A stretch of 64,000 nucleotides of DNA from an uncultured Pseudomonas sp. (GCF_913774235.1 NZ_CAJYDW010000020.1:62001-126000); one strand, 5' to 3'. Positions 20,122 through 29,970 are shown, counted from the first letter of the stretch. Numbers and translations are program-made. The notes: generated from the sequence alone by a model not told the origin.

Positions 20122-21381
20122 TTAAGAGTTGAGCAGGCGCGCCTGCAACCAGCGGCGCAGCGGACCGGCCACCCAGCGCTGCATGGCCAGGCCGAGCAGC
20201 ACGATCAGCACCAGGTGCAGCGGCAGCATCCAGCCGGGAATGGGGATGGGCAGTGCCAGCGCCTCGCCGACGTCTTCGGCCAGGTCTTCCAGGCTGTCGC
20301 CGGCCAGATGCATCCAGCCCAGCAATGTACGGGTCCAGGGTTCGAGCACGCCGATCAGGGGCGTATGGACGGCGAAGATGCACAGGGAGGCTTCGCCAAG
20401 GCGCTGAGCCAGACGGCGTACACCGGCGCGACCGGGTTCGCCGAAGGTGGCGCAGGCCAACAGCACCGCGGCCTGGAAGGGTGTCAGCAGGCCGTTGTGG
20501 ACCAGGTAGAACCAGCGGCGGCCATCGCCTTCCAGCAGCAGGGCGCCGAGCCAGAGGCCGGTCAGGCCGAACAGCAGCAGCGGCACGCGCAGGCGCTGGG
20601 TCGTCGCGGCCACCCAGGGCTCCTGCACGGCGCGATAGAGCAGGATGCCGAGCAGGAATTCCGGCAGGCGGATCAGCGGATTGCGGTGGATGACGCCGAC
20701 GGTGACGGTATCGAAGGCCTGGGCCCAGGTGGCCAGCAGCGGACCAAGCAGATAGAGCCCCCAGAGGACGACGGTGGCCAGGGCCCAGCGGCGCAGGCGC
20801 ATCAATCGCGGGCCGAGCAACGGGAACAGCAGGTAGAAGAACAGCAGCGCCGAGATAGACCAGGCGGCACCATTGAGCCAGAGGAAGCGCGGCTCCCAGG
20901 ATTGCAGCAGGAGCAGTTGCAGGAGTACGTGGGTGGTGGCGGCCAGCCAGGACAGCGGCAACATCTCCTCCAGCTCGTTGCCTTCCTCCAGGTGCAGGTA
21001 GGGATGCTGGTTGTAGTAGACCGGCACCCCGTGCTCCAGCCAGGAGTCCTGGGACAGCCAATAGGCCAGCCCCAGCGCGACCAGCAGGGTGAGCAGGTGG
21101 ATGGGGTAGAGGTTGCACAGGCGCCGCAGCACGAAGCCACGGGAGCTGCCCTTGAGTGCGCCCTGGCGATCCAGGCTGACGTGGGCCAGCAGGAAGCCAG
21201 AAAGCAGGAAGAAGGTGCTGGTAGCGAAGAAGCCCATGCCGGCCAGGCGGCGGAAGGCGTCCGGCAGATCGCTGTAGAGCCCGCCCAGATGGTAGACGAC
21301 CATGTACAGCGCCATGAGGAATCTCAGCCATTCCAGGCCGTAGTAACGGACGGTGGGGCGCAGGGCAGCGGGAGTCGTCAT
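20122..21381 (-). CDS. Acyltransferase family 3 (OafA/YrhL-like) membrane protein
   Basis: 419-residue integral membrane acyltransferase with about ten hydrophobic segments. It starts with the family signature YYGLEWLRFLMALYMVVYHLGG, in which the histidine at about residue 32 is the expected catalytic residue; FFATSTFFLLSGFLLAHVSL follows. Relatives add acetyl or other acyl groups to lipopolysaccharide, peptidoglycan or exported sugars. No sugar-transferase genes are adjacent, so the substrate is unknown. It is monocistronic by spacing. Confidence 0.8.
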   Translation of the reverse strand: MTTPAALRPTVRYYGLEWLRFLMALYMVVYHLGGLYSDLPDAFRRLAGMGFFATSTFFLLSGFLLAHVSLDRQGALKGSSRGFVLRRLCNLYPIHLLTLLVALGLAYWLSQDSWLEHGVPVYYNQHPYLHLEEGNELEEMLPLSWLAATTHVLLQLLLLQSWEPRFLWLNGAAWSISALLFFYLLFPLLGPRLMRLRRWALATVVLWGLYLLGPLLATWAQAFDTVTVGVIHRNPLIRLPEFLLGILLYRAVQEPWVAATTQRLRVPLLLFGLTGLWLGALLLEGDGRRWFYLVHNGLLTPFQAAVLLACATFGEPGRAGVRRLAQRLGEASLCIFAVHTPLIGVLEPWTRTLLGWMHLAGDSLEDLAEDVGEALALPIPIPGWMLPLHLVLIVLLGLAMQRWVAGPLRRWLQARLLNS

Positions 21382-21515
21382 GGCGGGCAGTACGGCGGTA
21401 AAACCTGATTATAAGCCGCCCAGACGCCGAACCCGGCACAGAAGATGACAAAACCATGACAACCGGTGTCCCGAGGTTACGGGCCACCGATCAGGACGCG
21501 GCTTCGCCCTTCCCG

Positions 21516-22394
21516 CTAACCCGCGAAAGCCGGCTCCGCCAGACCCTGTACCCCAGGGTTCAAGGCGAACAGGCCACCCGCCAAAGGCTGGTCGCTCAGG
21601 TCGCCACCTGGGCGAATGGAGGTGACGAACAGAACGTCCAGGTTACGACCGCCGAAGGCGCACATGGCGGGTTTCTTCACCGGCACGGCCAGGGAGCGAT
21701 CCAGGCGACCATCCGGGGTGAAGCGGTGGATCAGGCCGGCGTCGTTGCCGCAGATCCAGTAGCAGCCGTCGACGTCCACCGCGGCGCCGTCGGGTCGGCC
21801 GGGATGGGCGTTCATGTCGACGAACAGCCGCCGGTTACTGGGCGTGCCGGTATCCGGGTCGTAGTCGAAGGCCCAAATCAACTGGCGGCTGGGATGGGAG
21901 TCGGACAGGTAGAGGGTGCGACCATCGGGACTCAGGGCCAGCCCGTTGGGCACGATGAGGTCGTCCAGCAGCAGCCGGGCGCCCTCGCCTGCCGTGTGGC
22001 TGTAGAGACGACCGGCCGGGATGCCCTGGGCCATGTCCTGCACCATGGTGCCGACCAGGAAGCGGCCCTGGCGATCGCAGCGACCGTCGTTGCATCTCAT
22101 GGCCGGCTGGGCGTGGTCGAGGGTGACCAGGCATTCGCCACTCAGCTCGCCGGAGGCTTCGGGCTGCAAGGCGAAGAGGCCGCTTTCCAGGCCGGCGAGC
22201 CAGCCACTGCCCTGGCGAGCGGCGATGCAGGCGAGCATTTCCGGTGCGCTCCAGCTGTCCAGAGTGCCGTCTGAGCTCCAGCGGTGCAGGCGCTTGGCGG
22301 GGATGTCGACCCAGTAGAGCGCCTGTTCGGCGACCTGCCAGACCGGGCACTCGCCGGTGGCGTTGCGGGCATCGACCAGCAGTTCGGCAGTCAT
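21516..22394 (-). CDS. uxuL: SMP-30/gluconolactonase family aldarolactonase, probable UxuL
   Basis: 292-residue six-bladed beta-propeller lactonase of the SMP-30/regucalcin family. Metal ligands are recognisable: Glu in ATGECPVW, Asn in RCNDGRCDRQGRFLVGTM, and Asn/Asp in VPNGLALSPDGRTLYLSDS. It starts ten bases after the udh stop, so it should open the aldaric-acid lactone made by uronate dehydrogenase. UxuL of Pseudomonas syringae, a galactaro/glucaro-lactonase, has this role and location. The ATG at 22394 (MTAELLVDARNATG) fits the family N terminus. The symbol rests on context plus family. Confidence 0.8.
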   Translation of the reverse strand: MTAELLVDARNATGECPVWQVAEQALYWVDIPAKRLHRWSSDGTLDSWSAPEMLACIAARQGSGWLAGLESGLFALQPEASGELSGECLVTLDHAQPAMRCNDGRCDRQGRFLVGTMVQDMAQGIPAGRLYSHTAGEGARLLLDDLIVPNGLALSPDGRTLYLSDSHPSRQLIWAFDYDPDTGTPSNRRLFVDMNAHPGRPDGAAVDVDGCYWICGNDAGLIHRFTPDGRLDRSLAVPVKKPAMCAFGGRNLDVLFVTSIRPGGDLSDQPLAGGLFALNPGVQGLAEPAFAG

Positions 22395-22404
22395 CGCAGG
22401 CCCC

Positions 22405-23223
22405 TCAGTCGTCGAAGGGGCCGGTAGCGACGAAGGCACCGCCTTGGTAGACCCGCGAAGGATCATCGGCCGCCGGCAGCGGCTGGGCCTCGACCTTGGC
22501 GCGGAATTGCTCGGAGCTATCCTTGGGCTGGAAGCCCAGGTGCGCGGCCAAGCGGTTGTCCCACCAGCTGTCGCGATTGTTGGAAGCGCCGTAGACGATG
22601 GTGTGGCCGACGTCGGGAGTGGTCAGGCTGCGCAGGATGAGGTCGGTGAGGTCTTCGTAGCTCAGCCAGGTGGCGAGCATGCGGCGATTCTGCGCCTCGG
22701 GAAAGGAGGAGCCGATGCGGATGCTCACCGTCTCGATGCCATGGCGGTCGAAATAGAAGCTGGCCAGGTCCTCGCCGAAGGCCTTGGACAGACCGTAGTA
22801 GCTGTCCGGTCGCTGGGGCACGCTGGCGTCGATGCGCTGGTCCTGGCGATAGAAGCCGATGACGTGGTTGGAGCTGGCGAAGACGATGCGCTTCACGCCA
22901 TGGCGGCGCGCGGCCTCATAAAGATTGAAGGTGCCACGGATGTTGGCTTCGAGGATGGGTTCGAAGGCGTGCTCGGTGGAGATGCCGCCGAAGTGCAGGA
23001 TGGCGTCGACTCCTTCCACCAGGGCATGGACGCCGGCCTTATCGGCGAGGTCGCAGGTCACCACCTCTTCCGCCGGGCCCTGGGCGGCGTCCATCGGCGC
23101 GATGTCGGACAGGCGCAGGATCTGAGCATGGGGCTTGAGCCGCTGGCGCAGCTCCTTGCCCAGACCACCGGCGGCGCCGGTTAGCAGCAGGCGATGGAAG
23201 GGTGACGATTGGACTTCGGACAT
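22405..23223 (-). CDS. udh: Uronate dehydrogenase
   Basis: NAD-dependent enzyme that oxidises D-galacturonate or D-glucuronate to the 1,5-lactone of the aldaric acid, the first step of the oxidative hexuronate route. The 272-residue protein is an extended short-chain dehydrogenase with GAAGGLGKEL (about 16-25), the substrate loop ASSNHVIGFYR and catalytic Tyr143/Lys147 in SYYGLSKAFGE. Its length matches characterised Pseudomonas Udh. It is followed by the lactonase gene. Dehydratases for glucarate or galactarate are not in this window. Confidence 0.9.
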   Translation of the reverse strand: MSEVQSSPFHRLLLTGAAGGLGKELRQRLKPHAQILRLSDIAPMDAAQGPAEEVVTCDLADKAGVHALVEGVDAILHFGGISTEHAFEPILEANIRGTFNLYEAARRHGVKRIVFASSNHVIGFYRQDQRIDASVPQRPDSYYGLSKAFGEDLASFYFDRHGIETVSIRIGSSFPEAQNRRMLATWLSYEDLTDLILRSLTTPDVGHTIVYGASNNRDSWWDNRLAAHLGFQPKDSSEQFRAKVEAQPLPAADDPSRVYQGGAFVATGPFDD

Positions 23224-23253
23224 GACGGGCGCCTTCTTATGGAGTTATCTGGC

Positions 23254-23277
23254 AAGAGGTACGACATCCCACCTCTT
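23254..23277. promoter_or_regulatory. Inverted repeat upstream of udh, possible operator
   Basis: AAGAGGT (23254-23260) and ACCTCTT (23271-23277) form 7-bp arms around a 10-bp centre, 31 bp before the udh start. Size and position suit a dimeric repressor such as a GntR-family uronate sensor, but no regulator gene is adjacent. There is no T tract on either strand, so it is not an obvious terminator. Confidence 0.4.
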
Positions 23278-23318
23278 TTCAAGATTCTCGCGGGCGCCTG
23301 GGGCCCTGTCAATGCCAA

Positions 23319-24515
23319 CTAGGCCGGCAGGCAGGGCAGCCGCAGCCTGAAGGTCGCGCCCTGGCCGGCGATACTTTCCACGTGCAGGCTGCCGCGGTGC
23401 GCCTTGACGATCTGGTCGGCGATATAGAGGCCGAGGCCCAGGCCAGCGATGTTCTCGGTGCCGCTGGCGCGCTCGAACTGGCGGAAGATCAGCGACTGGT
23501 GTTCCACCGGGATGCCGATGCCGTGGTCCTTGACGCTCAGTTCCACCTCGACGCCATCGCTGCGCAAGGCGATCTCCACCGGACGCCCGGCGCCATAACG
23601 CATGGCGTTGGTCAGCAGGTTGGTGATCACCTGTTCGATGCGGAATTCGTCCCAGAATCCCGGTGCCGGACCTTCCGCATGCAGCTCGACCGGGCAACCG
23701 GCGGCGGCGAATTGCGAGGCGAAGCTGTCGACCACGGTGTTGACCAGGGCGGCCAGATCGCATTGCGAAGGGCGGATGGAGAGCTTACCGGTGCGGATGC
23801 GCGAGATGTCGAGCATGTCGTCGATCAGGTGCACCAGGCGCTGGATCTGGCGCTCGTCGCGCTCGGCCATGCTGGCCAGCTTGTCGGGAGTGAAGGCCTC
23901 CAGCTTGCCCTTATCCAGGTACATGCGGCGCAGCTGGGCTTCGAGCATCAGGGTGTTGAGCGGCGTCTTAAGTTCATGGGAGACCATGGACATGAAGTCG
24001 TCCCGGGTGCGCACCGCCTGCTGCAGTTCCACCTGGGTCTGGCGCAACTCGGCGAGCAGTACCTCCTGCTCCTGGCGGCTCTGCTCCAGGGCCACCAGTT
24101 GCTCGGCCAGACGCTTGCGGTGCCAGTAGAGGTCGACGAACACCCGGGTCTTGCTCTTCACCGCGTGGACATCGAGGGGCTTGTGCAGGAAGTCCACCGC
24201 ACCGCTCTCGTAGCCCTTGAAGGCATAGTTCAGGTCGCGGCCGGCGGCGCTGACGAAGACAATGGGGATGTGCCGGGTCTTTTCCAGGCCCCGCATCATT
24301 TCCGCCAGTTCGAAGCCGTTCATGCCCGGCATCTGCACATCGAGGATCGCCAGGGCGAATTCGTGCATCAGCAGCAATTCCAGCGCCGCCTCGGCGGAGG
24401 TGGCCTGGAAGATCTCCAGCGCCTCGCTACGCAGCAAGGCTTCCAGTGCCAGGAGATTCTCCGGCAGGTCGTCTACGAGCAGGAGCTTCGCCTGTTCGAC
24501 GGGTACATCAGCCAT
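23319..24515 (-). CDS. Response-regulator/histidine-kinase hybrid (REC-HisKA-HATPase)
   Basis: 398-residue soluble kinase with an N-terminal receiver domain (KLLLVDDLPENLLALEALLR, phospho-acceptor Asp in AILDVQMPGMNG, lysine in LHKPLD). A short coiled coil (about residues 130-175) leads to HisKA with MVSHELKTPLNTL and an ATPase domain with NLLTNAMRYG, DHGIGIP and GLGLGLYIAD. There is no membrane segment, so input should arrive by phosphotransfer from the neighbouring hybrid kinase. The ATG at 24515 overlaps the cheB-like gene by 8 bp. It is the last gene of the four-gene operon. Confidence 0.88.
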   Translation of the reverse strand: MADVPVEQAKLLLVDDLPENLLALEALLRSEALEIFQATSAEAALELLLMHEFALAILDVQMPGMNGFELAEMMRGLEKTRHIPIVFVSAAGRDLNYAFKGYESGAVDFLHKPLDVHAVKSKTRVFVDLYWHRKRLAEQLVALEQSRQEQEVLLAELRQTQVELQQAVRTRDDFMSMVSHELKTPLNTLMLEAQLRRMYLDKGKLEAFTPDKLASMAERDERQIQRLVHLIDDMLDISRIRTGKLSIRPSQCDLAALVNTVVDSFASQFAAAGCPVELHAEGPAPGFWDEFRIEQVITNLLTNAMRYGAGRPVEIALRSDGVEVELSVKDHGIGIPVEHQSLIFRQFERASGTENIAGLGLGLYIADQIVKAHRGSLHVESIAGQGATFRLRLPCLPA

Positions 24516-25095
24516 GGTCGCGTTCCAGCTCGATGAGCAATAGATGGATGCCCGGAACATCCAGCACGAAATCCGGGTGGAATCTCTTCAGCGCCGCCTC
24601 GGGCATGGTCGGCACCTCGGCCGATTGCGGCGATTGGACCACCGTCACGCCACCGGCCTTGGCCAGGGCGTGCAGGCCGCTGGCGCCATCGTGGTTGGCG
24701 CCGGTCAGCAGGATGCCGCAGACCTGCTCGCCCAGGGCATCGGCCGCGCTGTCGAACAGCACGTCGATGGAGGGCCGGGAAAACTGCACCGGCTCATCGC
24801 GGGATAGCGAGAGGGTCAGGTCGTCCTCCACCAGCAGGTGATAGCCCGGCGGCGCGAAATACAGGGTGCCCGGCAGTATAGCCTCCTTGTCCTCGGCTTC
24901 CCGGACGCGCAAGGCAAGGCGGGCCTGGAATAGCTCGGCCAGCCGCGAGGCGCGGTCGTCGGGCAGGTGCAGCACCACGGCGATGGGCAGGCGATAGCTG
25001 GCCGGCAGGCCGCCGAACAGACGCAACAGCGCCTGCAGCCCACCAGCGGAGGCACCGATGACGATCAGGCGCAATGGCTTCGGAGGCGGAAACAC
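24508..25095 (-). CDS. CheB-type methylesterase domain protein (no receiver domain)
   Basis: 195-residue stand-alone methylesterase domain. The catalytic serine is in VIGASAGG (about residue 16), the histidine in VVLHLPDD (about 43), and the aspartate in LLTGANHDGASGL. The receiver domain of classical CheB is absent, so activity cannot be controlled by direct phosphorylation. It is next to a CheR methyltransferase gene but no receptor, CheA or CheW is encoded nearby. It lies one base after cheR and overlaps the next kinase gene. Confidence 0.88.
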   Translation of the reverse strand: MFPPPKPLRLIVIGASAGGLQALLRLFGGLPASYRLPIAVVLHLPDDRASRLAELFQARLALRVREAEDKEAILPGTLYFAPPGYHLLVEDDLTLSLSRDEPVQFSRPSIDVLFDSAADALGEQVCGILLTGANHDGASGLHALAKAGGVTVVQSPQSAEVPTMPEAALKRFHPDFVLDVPGIHLLLIELERDHG

Positions 25096-25096
25096 G

Positions 25097-25915
25097 CTAG
25101 AGCCTGCGGAACAGTCGTTCCTGCTTCACCACCGGCTCGAAGTGGCTGGCATAGGCGGAGAAGTCTAGCGACTCCTTGCTGCCCAGGCCGAGAAAGCCGC
25201 GGTGACTCAGGGACTCGTGGAACAAACCGAGCGCCCGATTCTGCAGATTCTTGTTGAAGTAGATGAGCACGTTGCGGCAGGACACCAGCTGCGTCTCGGA
25301 GAAGACGCTGTCGGTGGCCAGGCTGTGGTCGGCGAAGGTCACGTTGGCGATCAGCGACTTGTCGAACAGAGCGCCGTCATAGGCCGCGGTGTAATAGTCG
25401 GAAAAGGCCCGCGTGCCACCAGCGCGCTGATAGCTGGCGGTGTAGGCCCGCATCTTCTCCAGCGGAAAGATGCCCTGCCGGGCCTTTTCCAGGGAGCGGG
25501 GATTGATGTCGGTGGCGTAGAACAGGGTGCGGTCGAGCAGGCCCTCTTCCTGGAACAGGATGGCCATGGAGAAGACTTCTTCGCCGGTGCTGCAGCCGGC
25601 GATCCACACCTTGAGCGAGGGATAGGTGCGCAGCACCGGTACCACCTGCTCGCGCAGGGCAAGGAAGTAGCCCGGGTCACGGAACATCTCGCTCACCGGG
25701 ATGGTGATGAACTGCAGCAGCTCGGCGAACAGCGCCGGATCGCGCAGCACCCGCTCCTGCAGCGCCGAGATGCTCGGGCAGTCGAAGCGCGTCAGCGCCT
25801 GCAGCACCCGGCGCTTGAGCGAGGCCTTGGAGTAGTTGCGGAAGTCGTGGCTGTACCTCAGGAAGATGCCTTCCAGCAGCAACCTCAGCTCGATGTCCTG
25901 CAGCCGCTCGCTCAT
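25097..25915 (-). CDS. CheR-type protein-glutamate O-methyltransferase
   Basis: 272-residue CheR with an N-terminal helical domain (IFLRYSHDFRNYSKASLKRR) and a SAM-binding domain with the motif AGCSTGEEVFSMA and the conserved SCRNVLIYFNK. CheR enzymes methylate glutamates in receptor coiled coils. No chemoreceptor is nearby. The likely substrate in this operon is the glutamate/glutamine-rich coiled coil of the hybrid kinase encoded three bases upstream; this is inference. It is too short for extra tetratricopeptide domains. Confidence 0.88.
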   Translation of the reverse strand: MSERLQDIELRLLLEGIFLRYSHDFRNYSKASLKRRVLQALTRFDCPSISALQERVLRDPALFAELLQFITIPVSEMFRDPGYFLALREQVVPVLRTYPSLKVWIAGCSTGEEVFSMAILFQEEGLLDRTLFYATDINPRSLEKARQGIFPLEKMRAYTASYQRAGGTRAFSDYYTAAYDGALFDKSLIANVTFADHSLATDSVFSETQLVSCRNVLIYFNKNLQNRALGLFHESLSHRGFLGLGSKESLDFSAYASHFEPVVKQERLFRRL

Positions 25916-25918
25916 GAC

Positions 25919-28900
25919 CTAGAGGCGCTCCAGCGACGGCATCCAGACGCGGATCAGCGAGAACAGCCGATCCAGGTCGATGGGCTTGGCCAGGTAGTCG
26001 CTGGCGCCCGCGGCAAGGCAGCGCTCCTGGTCATCCTTCATGGCCTTGGCGGTGATGGCGATGATCGGCAGCTTCTTCATGTGCGGCCGCTTGCGGATCT
26101 CGCGCATGGCTTCGTAGCCGTCCATCATCGGCATCATGATGTCCATCAGCACCAGGTCGATGGTGTCGCTGTTGTCGAGCTTCTCCAGCGCCTCCAGGCC
26201 GTTGCGGGCGATCTCCACCTTGGCGCCCTTCTGTTCCAAGGCGCTGGTGAGGGCGAAGATGTTACGCACGTCGTCGTCCACCAGCAGCAGGGTGCGGCCA
26301 TCGAAGGCCTTCTCGCGGCTGCGGGCGCTTTCCAGCATGCGCTGGCGATCCAGCGGCATATCGGCCTCGATCTTGTGCAGGAACAGCGTCACCTCGTCGA
26401 GCAGCCGCTCCGGCGAACGGGCGCCCTTGATGATGATGGAGCGGGAATACTTGAGCAGCGCGGCTTCTTCGTCGCGCGAGAGGCTGCGCCCGGTGTAGAC
26501 GATCACCGGCGGGAAGGAGCAGATGTCCTCGCTGGCCATCCGTTCGAGCAACTCACCGCCCTCCATGTCGGGCAGCTTGAGGTCGATGACCATGCAGTCG
26601 TAGACCTCGTCGCGCAGCAGTTCCAGGGCCTGGCTGCCCAGCTCCACCGCGGTGATCTCCACGTCCACGTCGCCGATCAGCTTGGCGATGCTGTCGCGCT
26701 GCAGGGCGTCGTCCTCGACCAGCAACACCCGCTTGAGGCCGGCGGCGAACTTGGCTTCCAGGCGATTGAAGGCTTCCTTGAGCTCGTCGCGGGTGGTGGG
26801 CTTGATGGCATAGCCGACCGCGCCCATGTGCATGGCGGTCTCGATGCGATCCGAGGCCGAGACCACGTGCACCGGGATGTGGCGGGTCAGCGGATTTTCC
26901 TTGAGTCGCTCCAGCACCGTGAGACCGGAATGATCCGGCAGGCCCATGTCCAGCAGAATGGCGTCGGGGCGGTACTCCAAGGCGGCGGCGAAGCCTTCCT
27001 CGGCGCGATGGGCCACCAGGCAGCTGTACTTCAGCTCGTGGGCGAGATCGAAGAGGATCTGTGCGAAGGGCTGCTCGTCCTCGATCACCAGCACCCGGCG
27101 ATCCGGATAGGGCCAGCTGTCACGGTCGTCGGCGAAGACCGTGCCGACCGGCGCGGCCGCCTCGGTGACCGGAGGAGCCGCCGGCGGACGGGGCGGGACC
27201 GCGGCCACTGGGGCCGGCGTCGGTGCAGATGCAGTCGCGGCTGCCGACGCAACGACCGGCGTCAGCGGCAGATCCGGCGCGGCGCCCTCCTGGTATTCCA
27301 GTGGCAGGCGCAGGGTGAAGGTACTGCCCTCGCCCGGTTGGCTGGTGACGCTCAAGGTGCCGCCCAGCAACAATGCCAGGTCACGGGAGATCGACAGCCC
27401 CAAACCGGTACCGCCATAACGCCGGGTGATGGCGCCGTCGGCCTGGCGGAAGGCCTCGAAGATCAGCTCCTGCTGCTCGGCGGCGATACCGATACCGGTA
27501 TCGCTGACCGCGAAGCTGGGCTGGCCGTCTTCCAGGGACAGGCGCAGGCTGACCTGGCCGTGCTCGGTGAACTTGAAGGCATTGGAGAGCAGGTTCTTGA
27601 GAATCTGCTCGACCCGCTGGCGATCGCTGAAGAACGCCGGCGGCATCCGCGCATCCAGCTCTACCACGAAGGCGACGCCCTTGTTCTGGGCCACCGGCTC
27701 GAAGGCGGTCTTCAGGCTCTCCACCAGGCGACGCAGGGAGACCTGCTCCGGGCGGATCTCCAGCATGCCGGCCTCGACCTTGGAGATGTCGAGGATGTCG
27801 TTGATCAGGGTCAGCAGGTCGTTGCCCGCCGAATAGATGGACTCGGCGTAGCGCACCTGCTCGTCGCTCAGGTTGCCGGCGGGATTGTCCGCCAGCAGCT
27901 TGGACAGGATCAGCGAGCTGTTCAGCGGCGTGCGCAACTCGTGGGACATGTTCGCCAGGAACTCGGACTTGTACTGGCTGGCGCGCTCCAGCTCGCGGGC
28001 GCGCTCTTCGAGCATTTCCTGGGCTTCGTTGAGCCGGTTGTTGCGGTCATCCAGTACGTCGCGCTGCTGCAGCAGTTCCTGGGCCTGCTCCGACAGCTGC
28101 TCGTTGGTCTGCTCCAGCTCCGCCTGCTGCTGCTCCAGATGGACCTGGGACTCCTTGAGCGCCTGGGATTGTTCTTCCAGCTCCTCGTTGGCGGTGCGCA
28201 GTTCTTCCTGCTGCACCTGCAATTCCTCGTTGAGCTGCTGGGTTTCCGCCAGCACCTGTTGCAGCCGCTCGCGATAGCGCGCGGCCTCCACCGAAGAACC
28301 GATGGAGTCGGCGATCAGCGTCAGCAGCTCTTCGTCCTGCGGCCGCAGGGCGCGCAGGAAGCCCAGCTCGATCACGCCATTGACCCGCCCATCGTTCTCG
28401 ATGGGCACGATGAGCGCGGCGCTGGCGTCGCGGTCGCCCAGTGCCGAGTTGACCTTGAGATAGTCGGCCGGCAACTGGTCCAGCGCCACGCTGCGCCCCT
28501 CCAGCACCGCCTGCCCGGCTAGCCCTTCACCCGGCGCCAGGCGCTGGCGACGCCGCCGGCCCTCGTCGTCCAGAGCGTAGTCGGCCACCCGTTCGAGACT
28601 GCCGTCGTCGAGGCGCACATAGAGCGCCCCCGCCGCGGCGCCCAGGTAGCGCGCCAGGAATTGCAGGATGCTCTGTCCCAGGGCCCCCAGCGCGGCCTGG
28701 CCGATGACGGCCTCCGACAGCTGATTCTGGCCCGAACGGAACCAGCTCTGCCGCTCCAGATTCTCGGTGTGCTCGGCCTGCTGGTCGAGCAGGCGGTTGT
28801 AGGTCGCGGACAGCCCCAGCAGTTCGCGCCGGCCGAAGAAGGCCATGACCGCCGAGAGCAGCAGGCTGACCACCAGGAAGGCGACGACGAAGACCACCGT

Positions 28901-29449
28901 CATGCGGCTGGCGGTCTCGGTGCGCTCGGCGCGCATCTGCTCCTCGTAGGCGATGAAATCGGTGTAGTCGCGGCGGATGCTGTCGATGCGGTTCTTGCCC
29001 TGGCCATCGTTCAACGAGGTCTGGAAATCGCCCCCGGTGCGTCGCGCGTCTATGACCTGGGCGGCGTACTGCTGCCAGTCGCGGTGGGTGGCCTGGATGC
29101 GCTCCAGGCGCCGCACCTGCACCGCGCTGTCGCTGACCAGCTCCTTGAGCTCATCCAGTTGAGGCTCGACCTGGGGCAGGGCCCGCTCGTAGGGCTGCAG
29201 GAAGCTCGTATTACCACTGAGCAGGTAGCCGCGCATGCCGGTTTCCAGATCGACCACCAGGCGGAAATTGGCATTGGCCTGGCTGATGACGCGGTCCGTA
29301 TGCTCGACCCACTGGGTCACCCGCAGCAGATAGAGGATGATGGCGATGAAGAAGATCGCGCTGAAGACGCCGATACCCAGGGGCAGGGTCAGATTGCGTT
29401 TGAGTATCTTGCTGAAGTGCGTCTGATCGAGAAGCGACTCGCGATTCAT
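25919..29449 (-). CDS. CHASE3-GAF hybrid histidine kinase with three C-terminal receiver domains
   Basis: 1176-residue inner-membrane sensor kinase. In order: cytosolic start, first membrane helix (about 20-42), CHASE3 periplasmic domain (about 45-180), second helix (about 185-207), GAF domain (about 245-390) and a long Glu/Gln-rich coiled coil (about 395-495). HisKA with [13 protein letters not shown] and a HATPase with [16 protein letters not shown] and [13 protein letters not shown] follow. An Ala/Pro-rich linker then leads to three receivers with acceptor Asp in [16 protein letters not shown] and [12 protein letters not shown] chose the ATG at 29449 ([12 protein letters not shown]). It heads an operon with cheR-like, cheB-like and REC-kinase genes; gaps are 3 bp or less. 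Confidence 0.9.
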   Translation of the reverse strand: MNRESLLDQTHFSKILKRNLTLPLGIGVFSAIFFIAIILYLLRVTQWVEHTDRVISQANANFRLVVDLETGMRGYLLSGNTSFLQPYERALPQVEPQLDELKELVSDSAVQVRRLERIQATHRDWQQYAAQVIDARRTGGDFQTSLNDGQGKNRIDSIRRDYTDFIAYEEQMRAERTETASRMTVVFVVAFLVVSLLLSAVMAFFGRRELLGLSATYNRLLDQQAEHTENLERQSWFRSGQNQLSEAVIGQAALGALGQSILQFLARYLGAAAGALYVRLDDGSLERVADYALDDEGRRRRQRLAPGEGLAGQAVLEGRSVALDQLPADYLKVNSALGDRDASAALIVPIENDGRVNGVIELGFLRALRPQDEELLTLIADSIGSSVEAARYRERLQQVLAETQQLNEELQVQQEELRTANEELEEQSQALKESQVHLEQQQAELEQTNEQLSEQAQELLQQRDVLDDRNNRLNEAQEMLEERARELERASQYKSEFLANMSHELRTPLNSSLILSKLLADNPAGNLSDEQVRYAESIYSAGNDLLTLINDILDISKVEAGMLEIRPEQVSLRRLVESLKTAFEPVAQNKGVAFVVELDARMPPAFFSDRQRVEQILKNLLSNAFKFTEHGQVSLRLSLEDGQPSFAVSDTGIGIAAEQQELIFEAFRQADGAITRRYGGTGLGLSISRDLALLLGGTLSVTSQPGEGSTFTLRLPLEYQEGAAPDLPLTPVVASAAATASAPTPAPVAAVPPRPPAAPPVTEAAAPVGTVFADDRDSWPYPDRRVLVIEDEQPFAQILFDLAHELKYSCLVAHRAEEGFAAALEYRPDAILLDMGLPDHSGLTVLERLKENPLTRHIPVHVVSASDRIETAMHMGAVGYAIKPTTRDELKEAFNRLEAKFAAGLKRVLLVEDDALQRDSIAKLIGDVDVEITAVELGSQALELLRDEVYDCMVIDLKLPDMEGGELLERMASEDICSFPPVIVYTGRSLSRDEEAALLKYSRSIIIKGARSPERLLDEVTLFLHKIEADMPLDRQRMLESARSREKAFDGRTLLLVDDDVRNIFALTSALEQKGAKVEIARNGLEALEKLDNSDTIDLVLMDIMMPMMDGYEAMREIRKRPHMKKLPIIAITAKAMKDDQERCLAAGASDYLAKPIDLDRLFSLIRVWMPSLERL

Positions 29450-29710
29450 GGGGTCTGAAAGCCTTGTACAGGACGAAACGAGCGGCGACGGCAGAGCCTC
29501 CACCTGCGGGAGAGTGCCGTCACCGATCGGAGCGCGATCCAAAGCTGCGCAGCAGTCCTGCGCGGCAGGATCGACTCGTGACGAACGAACTCAGGCGCCT
29601 CGCTGTAGCAGTGACAGCGCTGGCAACCGTCGGCGCCGTCATCGCGCTTGGCTCCGACTCGCGGGCCCAGCGGCAGGCTTCAGGCGGGACGAGGGCCTTG
29701 GCGCCTCGTA

Positions 29711-29869
29711 TCAGCGACGGGCAATCACCCAGACCGCGTGGATGATACCCGGAATGTAGCCCAGCAGCGTCAGCAGGATATTCAGCCAGAAGGCGCCACC
29801 GAAGCCGACCTGGAGGAAGACGCCCACGGGCGGCAGGATGATGGCGAAAATGAGGCGGATGAGGTCCAT
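29711..29869 (-). CDS. YqaE/Pmp3 family small membrane protein
   Basis: 52-residue protein with two membrane helices: MDLIRLIFAIILPPVGVFLQ, then WLNILLTLLGYIPGIIHAVW, ending ARR. This is the classic YqaE/Pmp3/UPF0057 pattern, including the PPVGVFL and GYIPGIIHA motifs. Members respond to membrane, salt and stress conditions, and their molecular function is uncertain. GGAG lies six bases before the ATG. It is located between the hybrid-kinase gene and the Rsm-type RNA, on the same strand as both. Confidence 0.92.
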   Translation of the reverse strand: MDLIRLIFAIILPPVGVFLQVGFGGAFWLNILLTLLGYIPGIIHAVWVIARR

Positions 29870-29944
29870 TCCAGACTCCAGTACAGGGCAGACAAGAAGA
29901 TGCCTCTAAGACTGGTACGGCCTGAATCAGGTTCCGACAGGCAA

Positions 29945-29970
29945 TAAAAAACCCCGCCGAAGCGGGGTTT
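29945..29970 (-). terminator. Intrinsic terminator of the Rsm-type RNA
   Basis: Stem AAACCCCGC/GCGGGGTTT (29962-29970 with 29949-29957 on the minus strand), TTCG loop, then six T on the minus strand (29945-29950). Confidence 0.9.

Noticed and set aside
19482..23318. Possible genomic island after tRNA-Ile(CAU)
   Set aside because: No integrase, no repeat of the tRNA 3' end, and base composition similar to neighbours. Only the hipB locus looks foreign or decayed.
25202..28522. 1106-codon plus-strand frame opposite the hybrid kinase and cheR genes
   Set aside because: Low-complexity, Gln/His/Leu-rich translation with no domain. It lies exactly antisense to well-conserved kinase and receiver domains.
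29577..29745. Plus-strand frame starting GTG at 29577 with a signal-like hydrophobic segment
   Set aside because: It runs through the convergent yqaE gene, has only a weak ribosome binding site and no family pattern after the hydrophobic part. Not enough support to call a gene.
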